A DNA stretch of 64,000 bases, taken from assembly GCF_900148515.1 (NCBI RefSeq), contig NZ_FRXN01000003.1:352757-416756 (forward strand). The letters are read 5' to 3'. Made by a program: the position numbers and the translations under genes. Each line of letters opens with the position of its first letter. Position 1 is the first letter of the stretch. The stretch comes from Algoriphagus zhangzhouensis. GTDB taxonomy: Bacteria > Bacteroidota > Bacteroidia > Cytophagales > Cyclobacteriaceae. Below the pieces are notes generated by a model, which worked only from the letters and a program-made list of their open reading frames with translations, did no database searches and was not told the origin of the DNA. Below are positions 10,301 through 18,861 of the stretch, one piece after another.

Positions 10301-10666
10301 TAATCGACTGAAATTAGTCTGGCCCTCCTCGCTGAAAGTCTCTTTATTCAAATTCAGATTACTCTGCAAAAGCTCTTCAGGGGAGTTATAGATATAAATT
10401 TTCGGCTTGGTATAGGCTACATACCCGATCATTTGAGTCAGCCTGTTGAATTCAGATTCCAGGTATTCAATCGCCATTTTCGCATTGGCACCTCCACGGT
10501 CATAATAATAGACCTCAAAATTGTTGGAGGAATAGAAATACCATTCAAATTCTTTGTGTTGAACCCTGTTTTTACCGAACCGCTCTTGGTCAAATTGGGC
10601 GAATGCCCCTCCGGCAACCAGCCAGAAACCTAAAAAAAGAACAAATCGAGTCAACTTTATTTGCAT
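7364..10666 (-). CDS. Envelope protein: degenerate gluzincin domain, TolB-like propeller, C-terminal beta-barrel
   Basis: A 1,100-aa exported protein with signal peptide MQIKLTRFVLFLGFWLVAGG then AFAQ. Residues ~40-270 resemble a peptidase-MA/gluzincin fold: the PDWYVDGIALYL segment (170-181) is present, but the position of the HExxH helix reads IIQEMLYGA (147-155), so catalysis is unlikely. Residues ~285-590 form a PD40/TolB-type propeller (for example DIKFSPDGLNLAYV). A low-complexity linker follows, then ~330 residues that look like a BamA/Omp85-type barrel (TTELRIPVFSYLTRGN, GFYDIGSAWD, final aromatic LGYNF). Such proteins are often named TolB-like in Bacteroidota; the role is not established. 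It precedes yicC by 11 nt. Confidence 0.75.
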   Translation of the reverse strand: MQIKLTRFVLFLGFWLVAGGAFAQFDQERFGKNRVQHKEFEWYFYSSNNFEVYYYDRGGANAKMAIEYLESEFNRLTQMIGYVAYTKPKIYIYNSPEELLQSNLNLNKETFSEEGQTNFSRLIAEVAFKGEMDLFKEDLIYGTSKVIIQEMLYGASVADAFQSNLMNGFPDWYVDGIALYLAKGWSMQMDDYIRHYLKEDENPKILKLKSLEAALVGQSVWNYIAERYGRRYISSILNLSRINRNEENSIANTVGLNYKTFTDDWKKYYLTINQQVTQNFRDIDRGSAIAETSKRVIGVINDIKFSPDGLNLAYVINNGGKYKVQIREISSGNERTLMQGGAVYEDQNPNFRAPVIAWRDSANLAIASFKRGITTLRLRSIDGSNQDKIFLRNITEILSLDFNSTGKNMVLSAISNGKTDIYTLNTRGQGRRLTNDEFDDLTPMFLNDSTIIYSTNYTDEVDSTKNQESLEKFQDSYNLFLIENRDTLRISRLTNASSKNMRPRKVNSNSVIYLSDLSGINNLMRMTVGSQVTSQISGYNLSLESFDVNSRMNKIAFSVRDGKESFLILQNYSGADQFTPSTPRVQLEQAKSLNERIAARRVMEEAQKEPAERGGESLPTQANKEENQVQIDTTANNKTTSINLDRLKFQNRNGINTENYTFDTLPKNVPNRQQASTAGQENKINLLESFRKQGLQKRVVGPRRMEPQFFTNNINTRFIVDPLRGFGISLQGKMTDLLDNHSFQGGVTTALDFRSGGDLYFEYEYLPGRLDFRGRFDRKTIRISEGDITFQKYVLTKVEAGVSYPFNVNARFTVAPFLAKSQYFNLNPDSLILGQVPEENRYDVNYGGAKAELVFDKTRQIGLYSQTGFKGKVGFVHYQGLNHADRSFSNFYLDFRNYQVIHKNIVLASKLYAGSFFGKNPQTYLVGGMDNWLFNEFYNPPSNRPESSPVRNPTGVENSNILFADFMDLRGYDYDEIRGNNVITFTTELRIPVFSYLTRGNITSNFIRNFQLVGFYDIGSAWDESAPWERVNDQNTEVINTEGSPFTIVLNNFNNPWLQSYGAGLRTVLLNYYVKFDVARPIRNYEAEDLKFYVTLGYNF

Positions 10667-10684
10667 TCTTAACGGTGATTTTGT

Positions 10685-11731
10685 CTAAATATAATTAAAA
10701 TACCTAGCGATATCTACCTCAGATGGAATGCTTGTAGATTCTACTAGATATTGAAACATTATTTTGCTATAAAACGGTATCAGAGAAACACCTTTCGCTC
10801 CGAAACCATCGAATATGTAAACGTTTTGCTTATCAGGATGTTTTCCCAAAAATGGTTTTCTGTCCTTAGTAGCAGGACGTATTCCAACCTTATGTGATAC
10901 ATATGCCTCAATTGGTTGATTTACAAGGCCTGCTAAACGCACTGTCAATTCATTTTTCGCACTTTCTGTAGGCCCTTGATCCAAGTCATGCCAAGTGTAA
11001 GTAGATCCAACTCTATGAATTCCATCCCCTAAATGAACTCGAAAAACTCCCCGATTGACGATATAATCTGGGCAAAACTCTTGTTTTACCTCCAAAATCT
11101 CTCCTTTCACAGGTGCAAATGGGAGAAAATCAAAGAAGTTAGATTTGTGTGCTGCCACTCCATTACAAAAGATCAGGTTTTTAGCCTTGATTTCTTTGTA
11201 ATTCCACATTCCATCCTCAAACTTCAAAAGCTCCAATTCCAACCATTCATTTTTCAAATCCTCTCCAAAATATCCTTTCATGCTATCCAACATGGTCATA
11301 ATATCTAGCCAACCGCTATTTTTAAGCATGACACCTCCAAAAGGGTCGTTTAAAGATTCAGACTGACTTTCTTGAACAATTGCCTCCAAATAATCCGAAA
11401 AGGCTTTATCCGCACTATTCCCCATCCACTCATTCTGTTCTTCAATAGAAATAAAAGGTCTATAAATCGTTTGCTGATGAAGAAACTTTTCTCTGGAAAT
11501 AGACTCCAATTCTTGATAAAAAGGGACTATCTCAGGGAAAAGCTGGTCTGCATTCCAAGTTTTGACCATTTTTCTACCCGTCACCGGATTAAATAGTCCT
11601 GCCGCTACCCTACTTGATTGATTAGATTCGGATCGATCAAATATCTGAATGCTAAAACCAGCCTTTTTCAATCGATAGCCTAAAGCCGTACCTGCTAGTC
11701 CTTGCCCGATGAGCAAAAAATCTCTTTCCAT
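10685..11731 (-). CDS. FAD-dependent oxidoreductase (DAO family)
   Basis: A 348-aa protein with an N-terminal dinucleotide-binding motif, LIGQGLAGTALGYRLKKAG, followed by an acidic FAD-ribose position (FDRSES). The GLFNPVTGRKMVKTW block and the C-terminal HKVGIRPATKDRKPFLG plus FDGFGAKGVSLIPF are typical of the D-amino-acid oxidase/glycine oxidase superfamily and of the MnmC C-terminal-like branch. It has no signal peptide and should be cytoplasmic. It lies 18 nt upstream of the large envelope gene on the same strand and may be the first gene of that unit. The substrate is unknown. Confidence 0.78.
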   Translation of the reverse strand: MERDFLLIGQGLAGTALGYRLKKAGFSIQIFDRSESNQSSRVAAGLFNPVTGRKMVKTWNADQLFPEIVPFYQELESISREKFLHQQTIYRPFISIEEQNEWMGNSADKAFSDYLEAIVQESQSESLNDPFGGVMLKNSGWLDIMTMLDSMKGYFGEDLKNEWLELELLKFEDGMWNYKEIKAKNLIFCNGVAAHKSNFFDFLPFAPVKGEILEVKQEFCPDYIVNRGVFRVHLGDGIHRVGSTYTWHDLDQGPTESAKNELTVRLAGLVNQPIEAYVSHKVGIRPATKDRKPFLGKHPDKQNVYIFDGFGAKGVSLIPFYSKIMFQYLVESTSIPSEVDIARYFNYI

Positions 11732-11786
11732 AGCTCAAAATAAAGGTTTTATTCCTTAATTTGTTTGTATTGGAAAGACAAAAACC

Positions 11787-12440
11787 ATGTTGAAAATTAA
11801 GTCGTTCACCTTCAATCCTTTTCAGGAAAACACCTATGTTATCTACGATGATAAAGGAAATGCTGCGATCATTGATCCGGGATGCTATGAAAAGTATGAA
11901 CAGCAGGAATTGCATAGTTTTATAGAAGGAGAAGGACTAAAACCTCAACTTCTTCTCAATACTCATTGCCACGTGGATCATGTGTTAGGAAATGCATGGG
12001 TAAAACGAACCTACGGAATTCCTTTTTTGATTCATCAAAATGAAGTAGCCGTATTAAATTCAGTACAGGTTTATGCTCCGAATTATGGATTTGCGCTTTA
12101 TGAAGCTATTGAGCCAGATGGATACCTGAGTGAAGGCCATGATATCGAAATTGGTAGTGAAGAACTGAAGGTATTATTTGTTCCGGGTCATGCTCCAGGC
12201 CATGTGGTCTTCCATCATGAAGGGACAAACACTTGTATCGCTGGAGACACTTTATTCAGAGGAAGTATTGGAAGAACTGACCTTCCTGGAGGAAACCACG
12301 AACAACTGCTAACAAAAATAAAATCGGAACTTTTTAGCCTTCCTGATCAAACTGTCATTTATCCTGGGCATGGCCCAGAAACCACCATTGAGTTTGAAAA
12401 GATTCATAATCCATTTGTAGGCAAAAACGCATCCTTTTGA
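11787..12440 (+). CDS. MBL-fold metallo-hydrolase (glyoxalase II-like)
   Basis: A 217-aa metallo-beta-lactamase-fold hydrolase. The zinc motif THCHVDH gives H60, H62, D64 and H65; later ligands are in PGHAPGHVVFH, AGDTLF and YPGHGPET. The length and the absence of the C-terminal substrate domain place it with the short hydroxyacylglutathione-hydrolase-like proteins, whose thioester substrate is often uncertain. It opens a run of five tightly spaced plus-strand genes and its TGA overlaps the TTG start of pssA by one to three bases, so the operon appears translationally coupled from here. Confidence 0.88.
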   Translation: MLKIKSFTFNPFQENTYVIYDDKGNAAIIDPGCYEKYEQQELHSFIEGEGLKPQLLLNTHCHVDHVLGNAWVKRTYGIPFLIHQNEVAVLNSVQVYAPNYGFALYEAIEPDGYLSEGHDIEIGSEELKVLFVPGHAPGHVVFHHEGTNTCIAGDTLFRGSIGRTDLPGGNHEQLLTKIKSELFSLPDQTVIYPGHGPETTIEFEKIHNPFVGKNASF

Positions 12441-13129
12441 GTATCAAATCCCAAATCCCAAATAGCCTTACTTTGCTCAATCTTCTATCTGGTGTGATAG
12501 GAATTAGCTTTGTTTTGAATGGAAATATCCAGTCAGGCGCTTTATTCATAGTGCTTTCTGCCTTTTTTGATTTTTTCGATGGCTTTGCAGCCAGGTTATT
12601 GAAAGTTTCCGGCGAGCTCGGAAAGCAACTCGATTCTTTAGCGGATATGGTATCGTTCGGTGTGTTACCGGGCTTTATTGCTTTTCAGACATGTCAGCAG
12701 TTGACAGATTTGGAATGGCTCCCCTATCTAACCTTAATTATTCCAATTCTTTCTGCTTATCGATTGGCAAAATTCAACATTGACACCCGTCAATCCGACC
12801 GATTTATTGGAGTTCCTACTCCTGCCAATGCATTGTTTTTTAGCACTCTTCCTTTTCTGGGAGAAAAATGGAGGTTTTTGGATGGAATTCTTCTAAATCC
12901 TTGGTCTTGGGTGATTCTAGCCTGGATATTCTCAATCCTTTTGGTGAGCGAGATTCCATTAATTGCTTTGAAATTCAAAAACTTTAAACCAGCTGATAAT
13001 CTTTTCAGGTATTCATTAATCGGACTTGGGGCTATATTACTATTGATTTTTGGAATCGGAGGAATACCTCTCATCATCGTATCCTATTTGATTCTTTCCC
13101 TGTTGGAAAATGCAATTGGAACCTCATGA
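12437..13129 (+). CDS. pssA: CDP-diacylglycerol--serine O-phosphatidyltransferase
   Basis: A 230-aa membrane enzyme that makes phosphatidylserine, the precursor of phosphatidylethanolamine. The full CDP-alcohol phosphotransferase motif is present: D45, D48, G49, A52, R53, G62, D66 and D70 with the canonical spacing. About six further hydrophobic segments follow. The start is a TTG at 12437 (reading MSIKSQIPNSLTLLN), overlapping the previous stop as TTGA; this fits the conserved family N terminus. Its stop overlaps the porU start as ATGA. Linkage of a phospholipid synthase to T9SS genes is notable. Confidence 0.93.
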   Translation: MSIKSQIPNSLTLLNLLSGVIGISFVLNGNIQSGALFIVLSAFFDFFDGFAARLLKVSGELGKQLDSLADMVSFGVLPGFIAFQTCQQLTDLEWLPYLTLIIPILSAYRLAKFNIDTRQSDRFIGVPTPANALFFSTLPFLGEKWRFLDGILLNPWSWVILAWIFSILLVSEIPLIALKFKNFKPADNLFRYSLIGLGAILLLIFGIGGIPLIIVSYLILSLLENAIGTS

Positions 13130-16100
13130 AAGCTCAGTGGGTAAAAGTCTTTGTGATCTTCCTGATGGGATTACTTTCCCTTGAAAACTCTTTTGCCCAA
13201 TCCCGTTATCTAAAAGTTCAAATTACCGAAGAAGGAGTATACAAGTTAGACTCTGAAACCCTTTCGGATTTTGGATTTAACAACTTGGAAAATATTGCTT
13301 TTTTCGGGTATCCAGGTTCTCTTCCTCAATTGGTATCAGAAAAATCGCTTAAGCTACAAGAAATTCCGACCCTTTTAAAAAATGGTGAGCTGTTTGTATT
13401 CCTTTCAGGAGCACATTCTTTTCAGTGGAATAAAGAATTAGAATATTCCCATCACATCTATCGTGATACTCTTTCTTATTTAATCGGAATAAAGGAAAAA
13501 CCCTTACGGGTTAATTCCAAAGAAAGTGTTGCTGCAAGCCGAGTAAATACCTTGGTTTATGAATGGTCCGCTTTCAAAGGAGAAGAAACTAACATCTTGA
13601 ATTCTGGCAGAACTTGGTATTCAAGCCCCATTTCTAGCGGTTCATTACGGTCAATTCCTTTTAGAAAATCTTCGGACTTAAGTGCTCCATGGAAAATATT
13701 TGGAACAATGATGGGACAAAGCATCAATGAAAGCTCGATCAGACTTTTAGAAAATGGAAATGAAATTTTTCAATCCATTATTCCTGCAATCCCCAATTCC
13801 AGTTACGGACTAAAAGGTAAAGAAATAAGGTTTGAATCGGACTTTTCTTCAAATCAAAACTCAATTCAAACAATTGAACTGAGTTATACAAGTTCAGATC
13901 CGAATGGAAATGGCTATTATGACTTCATCGCTTTAGGTGTCCCGACATCTACCGAAAACTTGAATCAAGGCATCTTTTTCAACCATTCTAAATCTCCCAT
14001 TTTGACCAACAGCTCGGGTTTAGAGTATTGGAATGTCACAAACTTCTTCCAGCCAGAAGCTTTTGATTTTTCAATCGAAAAAGGGATTACTGGAAAAAAG
14101 ATAGTCGCATTTAACCCAGACCAGACACCTCGTATTGAAAATATATCAGAGGTCAGCTTAGAATTAAGGGAGCAATCTTCTTGGCCGGAATTATTAATCA
14201 TAAGTCCGAAGGCCTTTATTTCTGAAGCTGAGAAACTGAGAGTCCATAAATTGACTCAGGGGATTCAAGCGGATGTAATTGATGTCCAAGACATTTATGA
14301 TTCTTTCGGCTATGGAAACCAGGATGTGGTGGCAATTAGGAATTTTCTAGCCTGGCATTTTCAAAAGGGGAAAACCTTAAAAAACGTCCTGATTCTAGGT
14401 AAAGGCACTTTTGACTTTAAAAACAAGTTGGGAGGAAGACCCAATTTGGTTCCAATCTACACAAGTAGAAATAGTCTAAATCCTTTGACGACTTATAGTT
14501 CAGATGATTTTTATGGACTTTTGGAAATAGGTCAAGGTATGTGGGAAGAATCCAAAGAAGGTGATGAGCTCTTACAGATCGGAGTAGGACGACTTCCCGT
14601 GATCACAGTTCAGGAAGCTGCTTTGGTGATTAATAAAATCATTGAATATGAGGCAAACCACAGTCTAGGTGATTGGAAAAGAAAGATCACCTTGATGGCA
14701 GATGATGGGGATAGCAATATCCATTTGAGGGATTCTGAAAAGCTGGCAGATTTACTTTTTACCAACTTTCCTGAATTTGACCAAAATAAGATTTATCTGG
14801 ACCAATTTTCCCAAGTTTCAAATGGAGATTCACAAAGCTCTCCTGATGCAAAAGAAGAGCTACTGGAAACCTTGAAAGAAGGGACTCTTTTCCTCAATTA
14901 TATCGGGCATGGAAATGAAACCACCCTGATGGAGGAGGAAATATTTAGAGTAGAAGACATCCCCAATTGGCCAGAATTTGATCAGCTCCCTCTCTGGATC
15001 ACTGCAACATGTGAATTTGGCAGACATGATAGTCCTTTTATTCGTTCGGCAGCTGAGGAACTTCTAATTGCCAAAAACAAAGGTGCAATAGGACTTCTTA
15101 CCACCGGCAGACCAGTTTTCAGCTCAGTAAATTTCACATTGAATCAAGCTTTTATTCAATCAGTCCTTGCGGCAGAAGATAGGATATATCAGGATTTAGG
15201 CACGATCTTCAGAAAGACGAAAAACAACAGTTTAAATGGGGCTTTGAACAGGAATTTTAGCCTTTTGGGTGATCCAAGTATGAGATTAGCTAGACCTGAG
15301 TTCCAAATCCAACTTACGTCCCTTAAAGACAAAGAGGGAAATGACTTGGAAACAATAGCCTCTTTGGAGGAAGTCAATTTTGAAGGAAAGATCATCAATT
15401 CTTCCCAAAGTTTACAGACTGGATTTGAAGGAGAGTTTACCTTAGAGATCAAAGTTCCAAATCAAATGGAAAAGACCCTAGGTGATGAAAGCCCACCTGT
15501 TGAGTTTCCTTTTGAAAAAGACAACCTGGTTCGTATGATGGGTCAGGTATCCAAGGGGGTTTTCCTGGGAAGATTTAAAATCCCAACGGGAATCGGAGAA
15601 GAAATATTAAAAGAAAACATCAAACTATTTGCCTTTAACCCTAATTCAAAACATGAAGCTTTTGGGGTTGAGGCAATTCAATTGGGTGGAATCCCAGCTC
15701 AAAATCGAGAAGATACAGAAGGCCCTTTGATAGAAGTAAGCGTAAATGAGCAACAAGCTCCCTGGATCTTCCCATCGAAAACACTTCCAATTCTAATTAA
15801 CCTTTCTGACTCATCAGGAGTAGATATATCAGGGATTGATCCTGAAAAAAACCTGCAAATCACAATAAATGGCTCTAAAACCATTATATTAAACGCACAG
15901 TTTTCAAATATTGATGGTGACTTCAAACGAGGAAACGTCCTGTTAAAAGTCAACGATTTGAAGGAAGGAATAAATTTTCTTGAAATTCAGGCTACGGATT
16001 TAGCGGGGAATCAAAGTATCTTTCAATTTGAAATTCAAGTAGAAGGAAGTAATCGAATTCAAATCCTTGAACACATTGTTTATCCAAACCCAGCATCTGT

Positions 16101-16365
16101 TTCAAGTCAATTTGAAATCAAACATAATCGACCAAACGAGACCCTAAATCTATCAGTTGAAATAATAAATTTAAACGGTCAAATACTATTTAATGATTCT
16201 TATCGTTTAGTGGAAGCCGATGAAATTATTAGGGATTTGGAATGGATTTTTTTACAAAACCAAACCAAATATCCAGCAAAAGGAACTTATATTTACAAAA
16301 TAACGCTTCACTCTGAAAAAGACGGGACCACAGATTCCGCAAGTGGAAAAATTGTCATTGAATGA
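13126..16365 (+). CDS. porU: T9SS sortase PorU (peptidase family C25)
   Basis: A 1,079-aa protein with signal peptide MKAQWVKVFVIFLMGLLSLE ending near SFAQ. The gingipain-like C25 core contains the catalytic His in NYIGHGNET (H595) and the catalytic Cys in WITATCEFGRHDSPF (C629). After the core come Ig-like segments and a C-terminal sorting-domain-like end (YPNPASVSSQFEIKH). PorU removes the C-terminal signal of T9SS cargo at the cell surface and attaches the mature protein to a surface lipopolysaccharide in characterised species. It overlaps pssA and porV by 4 nt each (ATGA), the strongest form of coupling in this window. Confidence 0.95.
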   Translation: MKAQWVKVFVIFLMGLLSLENSFAQSRYLKVQITEEGVYKLDSETLSDFGFNNLENIAFFGYPGSLPQLVSEKSLKLQEIPTLLKNGELFVFLSGAHSFQWNKELEYSHHIYRDTLSYLIGIKEKPLRVNSKESVAASRVNTLVYEWSAFKGEETNILNSGRTWYSSPISSGSLRSIPFRKSSDLSAPWKIFGTMMGQSINESSIRLLENGNEIFQSIIPAIPNSSYGLKGKEIRFESDFSSNQNSIQTIELSYTSSDPNGNGYYDFIALGVPTSTENLNQGIFFNHSKSPILTNSSGLEYWNVTNFFQPEAFDFSIEKGITGKKIVAFNPDQTPRIENISEVSLELREQSSWPELLIISPKAFISEAEKLRVHKLTQGIQADVIDVQDIYDSFGYGNQDVVAIRNFLAWHFQKGKTLKNVLILGKGTFDFKNKLGGRPNLVPIYTSRNSLNPLTTYSSDDFYGLLEIGQGMWEESKEGDELLQIGVGRLPVITVQEAALVINKIIEYEANHSLGDWKRKITLMADDGDSNIHLRDSEKLADLLFTNFPEFDQNKIYLDQFSQVSNGDSQSSPDAKEELLETLKEGTLFLNYIGHGNETTLMEEEIFRVEDIPNWPEFDQLPLWITATCEFGRHDSPFIRSAAEELLIAKNKGAIGLLTTGRPVFSSVNFTLNQAFIQSVLAAEDRIYQDLGTIFRKTKNNSLNGALNRNFSLLGDPSMRLARPEFQIQLTSLKDKEGNDLETIASLEEVNFEGKIINSSQSLQTGFEGEFTLEIKVPNQMEKTLGDESPPVEFPFEKDNLVRMMGQVSKGVFLGRFKIPTGIGEEILKENIKLFAFNPNSKHEAFGVEAIQLGGIPAQNREDTEGPLIEVSVNEQQAPWIFPSKTLPILINLSDSSGVDISGIDPEKNLQITINGSKTIILNAQFSNIDGDFKRGNVLLKVNDLKEGINFLEIQATDLAGNQSIFQFEIQVEGSNRIQILEHIVYPNPASVSSQFEIKHNRPNETLNLSVEIINLNGQILFNDSYRLVEADEIIRDLEWIFLQNQTKYPAKGTYIYKITLHSEKDGTTDSASGKIVIE

Positions 16366-17582
16366 AAATAAAAGCCATTAAGAAGGAGTTCGGATTACTT
16401 TTGGGGGCATTGACCCTAATGGGCTCTTCGGCATTGGCACAGAACTCAGTGGTTGTATCTGGTCAGGATCCTGACCGACGAGTGATCACTACAGCTGTAC
16501 CATTCCTTAATTTTGCTCCCGACTCCAGACATTCTGCCATGGGCGATGTTGGTGTTGCAACTACTCCAGATGCGAATTCAGCACATTGGAATAGTGGTAA
16601 GTTGGCTTTTGTCGATGATCAAATGGGATTTTCGCTTTCCTACTCTCCATGGTTGGGAAAATTAGTCAATGACATGTCACTAAGCTACCTAACAGGTTTC
16701 TTCAAAATTGACGAAAACTCAGCATTTGGATTTGATATGCGCTACTTCAATATGGGCGATATTCAATTGACTGATGGGAGAGGAAATGAGCTAGGCGAAT
16801 TCAATCCAAGAGACATAGCAATCGGAGCAACCTATTCGAGAAAGCTTTCCAGCTATTTAGGTTTGGGTATTTCCGCACGCTTTATTCATTCTAATCTTTC
16901 TGGAGCCATTTCTTCTGTAGGTGGAGCAGAAAGCAGACCCGGAGTAAGTGTAGGTACGGATGTAGGCCTATATTATAGCAAGCCGATTTTGGCTGGAAAC
17001 AAAGAAGGCACTTGGTCTTGGGGGGTGAATATCTCCAACATCGGTCCGAAGATCACCTACAATAGTGCGGATGACTTGGATTATATCCCAACCAATCTAC
17101 GAATCGGAACAGCTTATTCCATTGAGTTGAATGAGCTGAACGAATTGACTTTCGCTTTAGACTTCAATAAGCTTTTGGTACCAACTCCTCCAGTTTATCA
17201 AACCAATCCTGACGGAACTTTGGCAACTGATGAGGATGGAAACTTAATCATTGAGCCAGGAAGAGGAAAAGACCCTAATCGCCCATTGATTTCTGGAATG
17301 TTTGGTTCATTTGCGGATGCTCCTGATGGTTTTTCAGAGGAACTTCAAGAGGTAATGATTTCATTCGGTGCAGAATATGTCTACAATGACAAATTCGCTT
17401 TGAGAACTGGGTATTTCTACGAAAACAAAAACAAAGGTGGAAGGAAGTACTTCACCATGGGTGTAGGATTTGACCTAGAGAAAATAGGTTTTGACTTTTC
17501 CTACCTAGTCCCACAAACACAAAACAATCCATTGGCAGAAACCTTGAGGTTTACGCTGATGTACACCATTCCTAGCAACTAA
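16362..17582 (+). CDS. porV: T9SS outer-membrane protein PorV (LptO/PG27)
   Basis: A 406-aa FadL-like barrel protein with signal peptide ending in SSALAQ. The N-terminal block ITTAVPFLNFAPDSRHSAMG followed by ATTPDANSAHWNSGKLAF is the hallmark of PorV. The end GFDFSYLVPQTQNNPLAETL and RFTLMYTIPSN is also typical. PorV binds the conserved C-terminal domain of T9SS cargo as it leaves the SprA translocon and delivers it to PorU. It is directly downstream of porU with a 4-nt overlap, and the M16-like gene follows after 3 nt. Confidence 0.96.
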   Translation: MKIKAIKKEFGLLLGALTLMGSSALAQNSVVVSGQDPDRRVITTAVPFLNFAPDSRHSAMGDVGVATTPDANSAHWNSGKLAFVDDQMGFSLSYSPWLGKLVNDMSLSYLTGFFKIDENSAFGFDMRYFNMGDIQLTDGRGNELGEFNPRDIAIGATYSRKLSSYLGLGISARFIHSNLSGAISSVGGAESRPGVSVGTDVGLYYSKPILAGNKEGTWSWGVNISNIGPKITYNSADDLDYIPTNLRIGTAYSIELNELNELTFALDFNKLLVPTPPVYQTNPDGTLATDEDGNLIIEPGRGKDPNRPLISGMFGSFADAPDGFSEELQEVMISFGAEYVYNDKFALRTGYFYENKNKGGRKYFTMGVGFDLEKIGFDFSYLVPQTQNNPLAETLRFTLMYTIPSN

Positions 17583-17585
17583 AAT

Positions 17586-18857
17586 ATGTCTTTGGACAGA
17601 AGTCAAGCACCGGAGTTTCAGATTCCGGAGGATTTCCAATTGGTTCAACCTGAAAAATTCATTCTTCAATCAGGTGCCAAATTATATTTAATGCCAACTC
17701 CAAATCTGGAGGCGGTTAAAATCGAAATCACGGGAAAAGGCCAAAGAGCAAATCTTCCCCTATCTCAATCACTCCTTCCATCATTTACTTTACAAATGAT
17801 GCTAGAAGGTTGTGGAAAAAAAAACAGTGAGGACATTGCCAATTTCTTGGATTTCCATGCCAGTGAGATTTCTCCGGTGGTTTCTTTCGGATTCGAGGGA
17901 TTGAGCCTTTTGAGCACTAAAATTCACATTTTCGAGATCTTACCTATACTCTTGGAAATCATCCACTCCCCGACTTTCCCTGAAGAAATTCTAGCAAAAA
18001 GAAAATCCCAAAGGAAGCTCAGCATTCAGCTGGAAAGAGAAAAAACTGCAGCTAGAGCTGGCCAATTGTTCAGGCAAGCTCTTTTTGGGAAAACGCATCC
18101 CTATGGAGTGGAGGTAGATTTTCATCATGTAGATGAAATCACCCAAGAACAAATGGAATTCTATTCCAAAAACATGCTTTGGCAAGATTTGGAAATATTC
18201 GTAACTGGGAACTTTGATAGTGAAGAATGGAAGAGTTTAACTACATTCTTGGAGAAAATCCCCAATAGACCACTTGCTGAATCTGTACTAATTCCAGAAC
18301 CTGCAAGCACACTAAAAATAGAAGAAAACCGACCAAACTCTGTTCAGAGTAGTTTGAGACTAGGGACCTTTTCAATTCCCAAAAACCACCCAGATTACAT
18401 TGCATTAACTGTTTTCAACACCATTTTAGGTGGATATTTTGGATCTAGATTAATCAAAAACATAAGAGAAGACAAAGGTCATACTTATGGAATTTATTCT
18501 AGTTTGGCTGAGATTGGAGACTCTAATTACTGGTTGATTTCAGCTGATGTCCAAAAGGAGTATACCCAAGAAGTGATTCGAGAAATTTACCATGAAGTGC
18601 AGCAATTATGCACTGTTCCTATTTCACAAGACGAGCTAGAAATAGTCAAAAATTATCAAATTGGTCAGATGCTATCTCGCTTTAGCTCGTCATTCGATTT
18701 GATGGATCGATTCAGGGCTGTCCATTATTCTGGATTGGACCTAAGTTTCTATGAAGAGAAACTGGATTATTTGAAAAATTTCCAAGCAGATGATGTTTTA
18801 GCTATTGGGCAGAAGTACTTCAAGGACAAAGAATTCATTGAAGTTATTGTGGGATAA
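17586..18857 (+). CDS. M16 family peptidase-like protein, zinc motif absent (probable pseudoenzyme)
   Basis: A 423-aa protein with the two-lobe layout of M16 (insulinase/MPP-like) proteins: an N-lobe to about residue 200 and a C-lobe with GGYFGSRLIKNIREDKGHTYGIYS, the family's conserved second-half motif. In active subunits the N-lobe has HxxEH. Here the matching place reads LQMMLEGCGKK (69-79), with no such motif, so it is probably a non-catalytic partner. It has no obvious signal peptide. It is the last gene of the MBL-pssA-porU-porV unit, 3 nt after porV, so a link to T9SS or envelope processing is plausible but unproven. Confidence 0.82.
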   Translation: MSLDRSQAPEFQIPEDFQLVQPEKFILQSGAKLYLMPTPNLEAVKIEITGKGQRANLPLSQSLLPSFTLQMMLEGCGKKNSEDIANFLDFHASEISPVVSFGFEGLSLLSTKIHIFEILPILLEIIHSPTFPEEILAKRKSQRKLSIQLEREKTAARAGQLFRQALFGKTHPYGVEVDFHHVDEITQEQMEFYSKNMLWQDLEIFVTGNFDSEEWKSLTTFLEKIPNRPLAESVLIPEPASTLKIEENRPNSVQSSLRLGTFSIPKNHPDYIALTVFNTILGGYFGSRLIKNIREDKGHTYGIYSSLAEIGDSNYWLISADVQKEYTQEVIREIYHEVQQLCTVPISQDELEIVKNYQIGQMLSRFSSSFDLMDRFRAVHYSGLDLSFYEEKLDYLKNFQADDVLAIGQKYFKDKEFIEVIVG

Positions 18858-18861
18858 TCTC

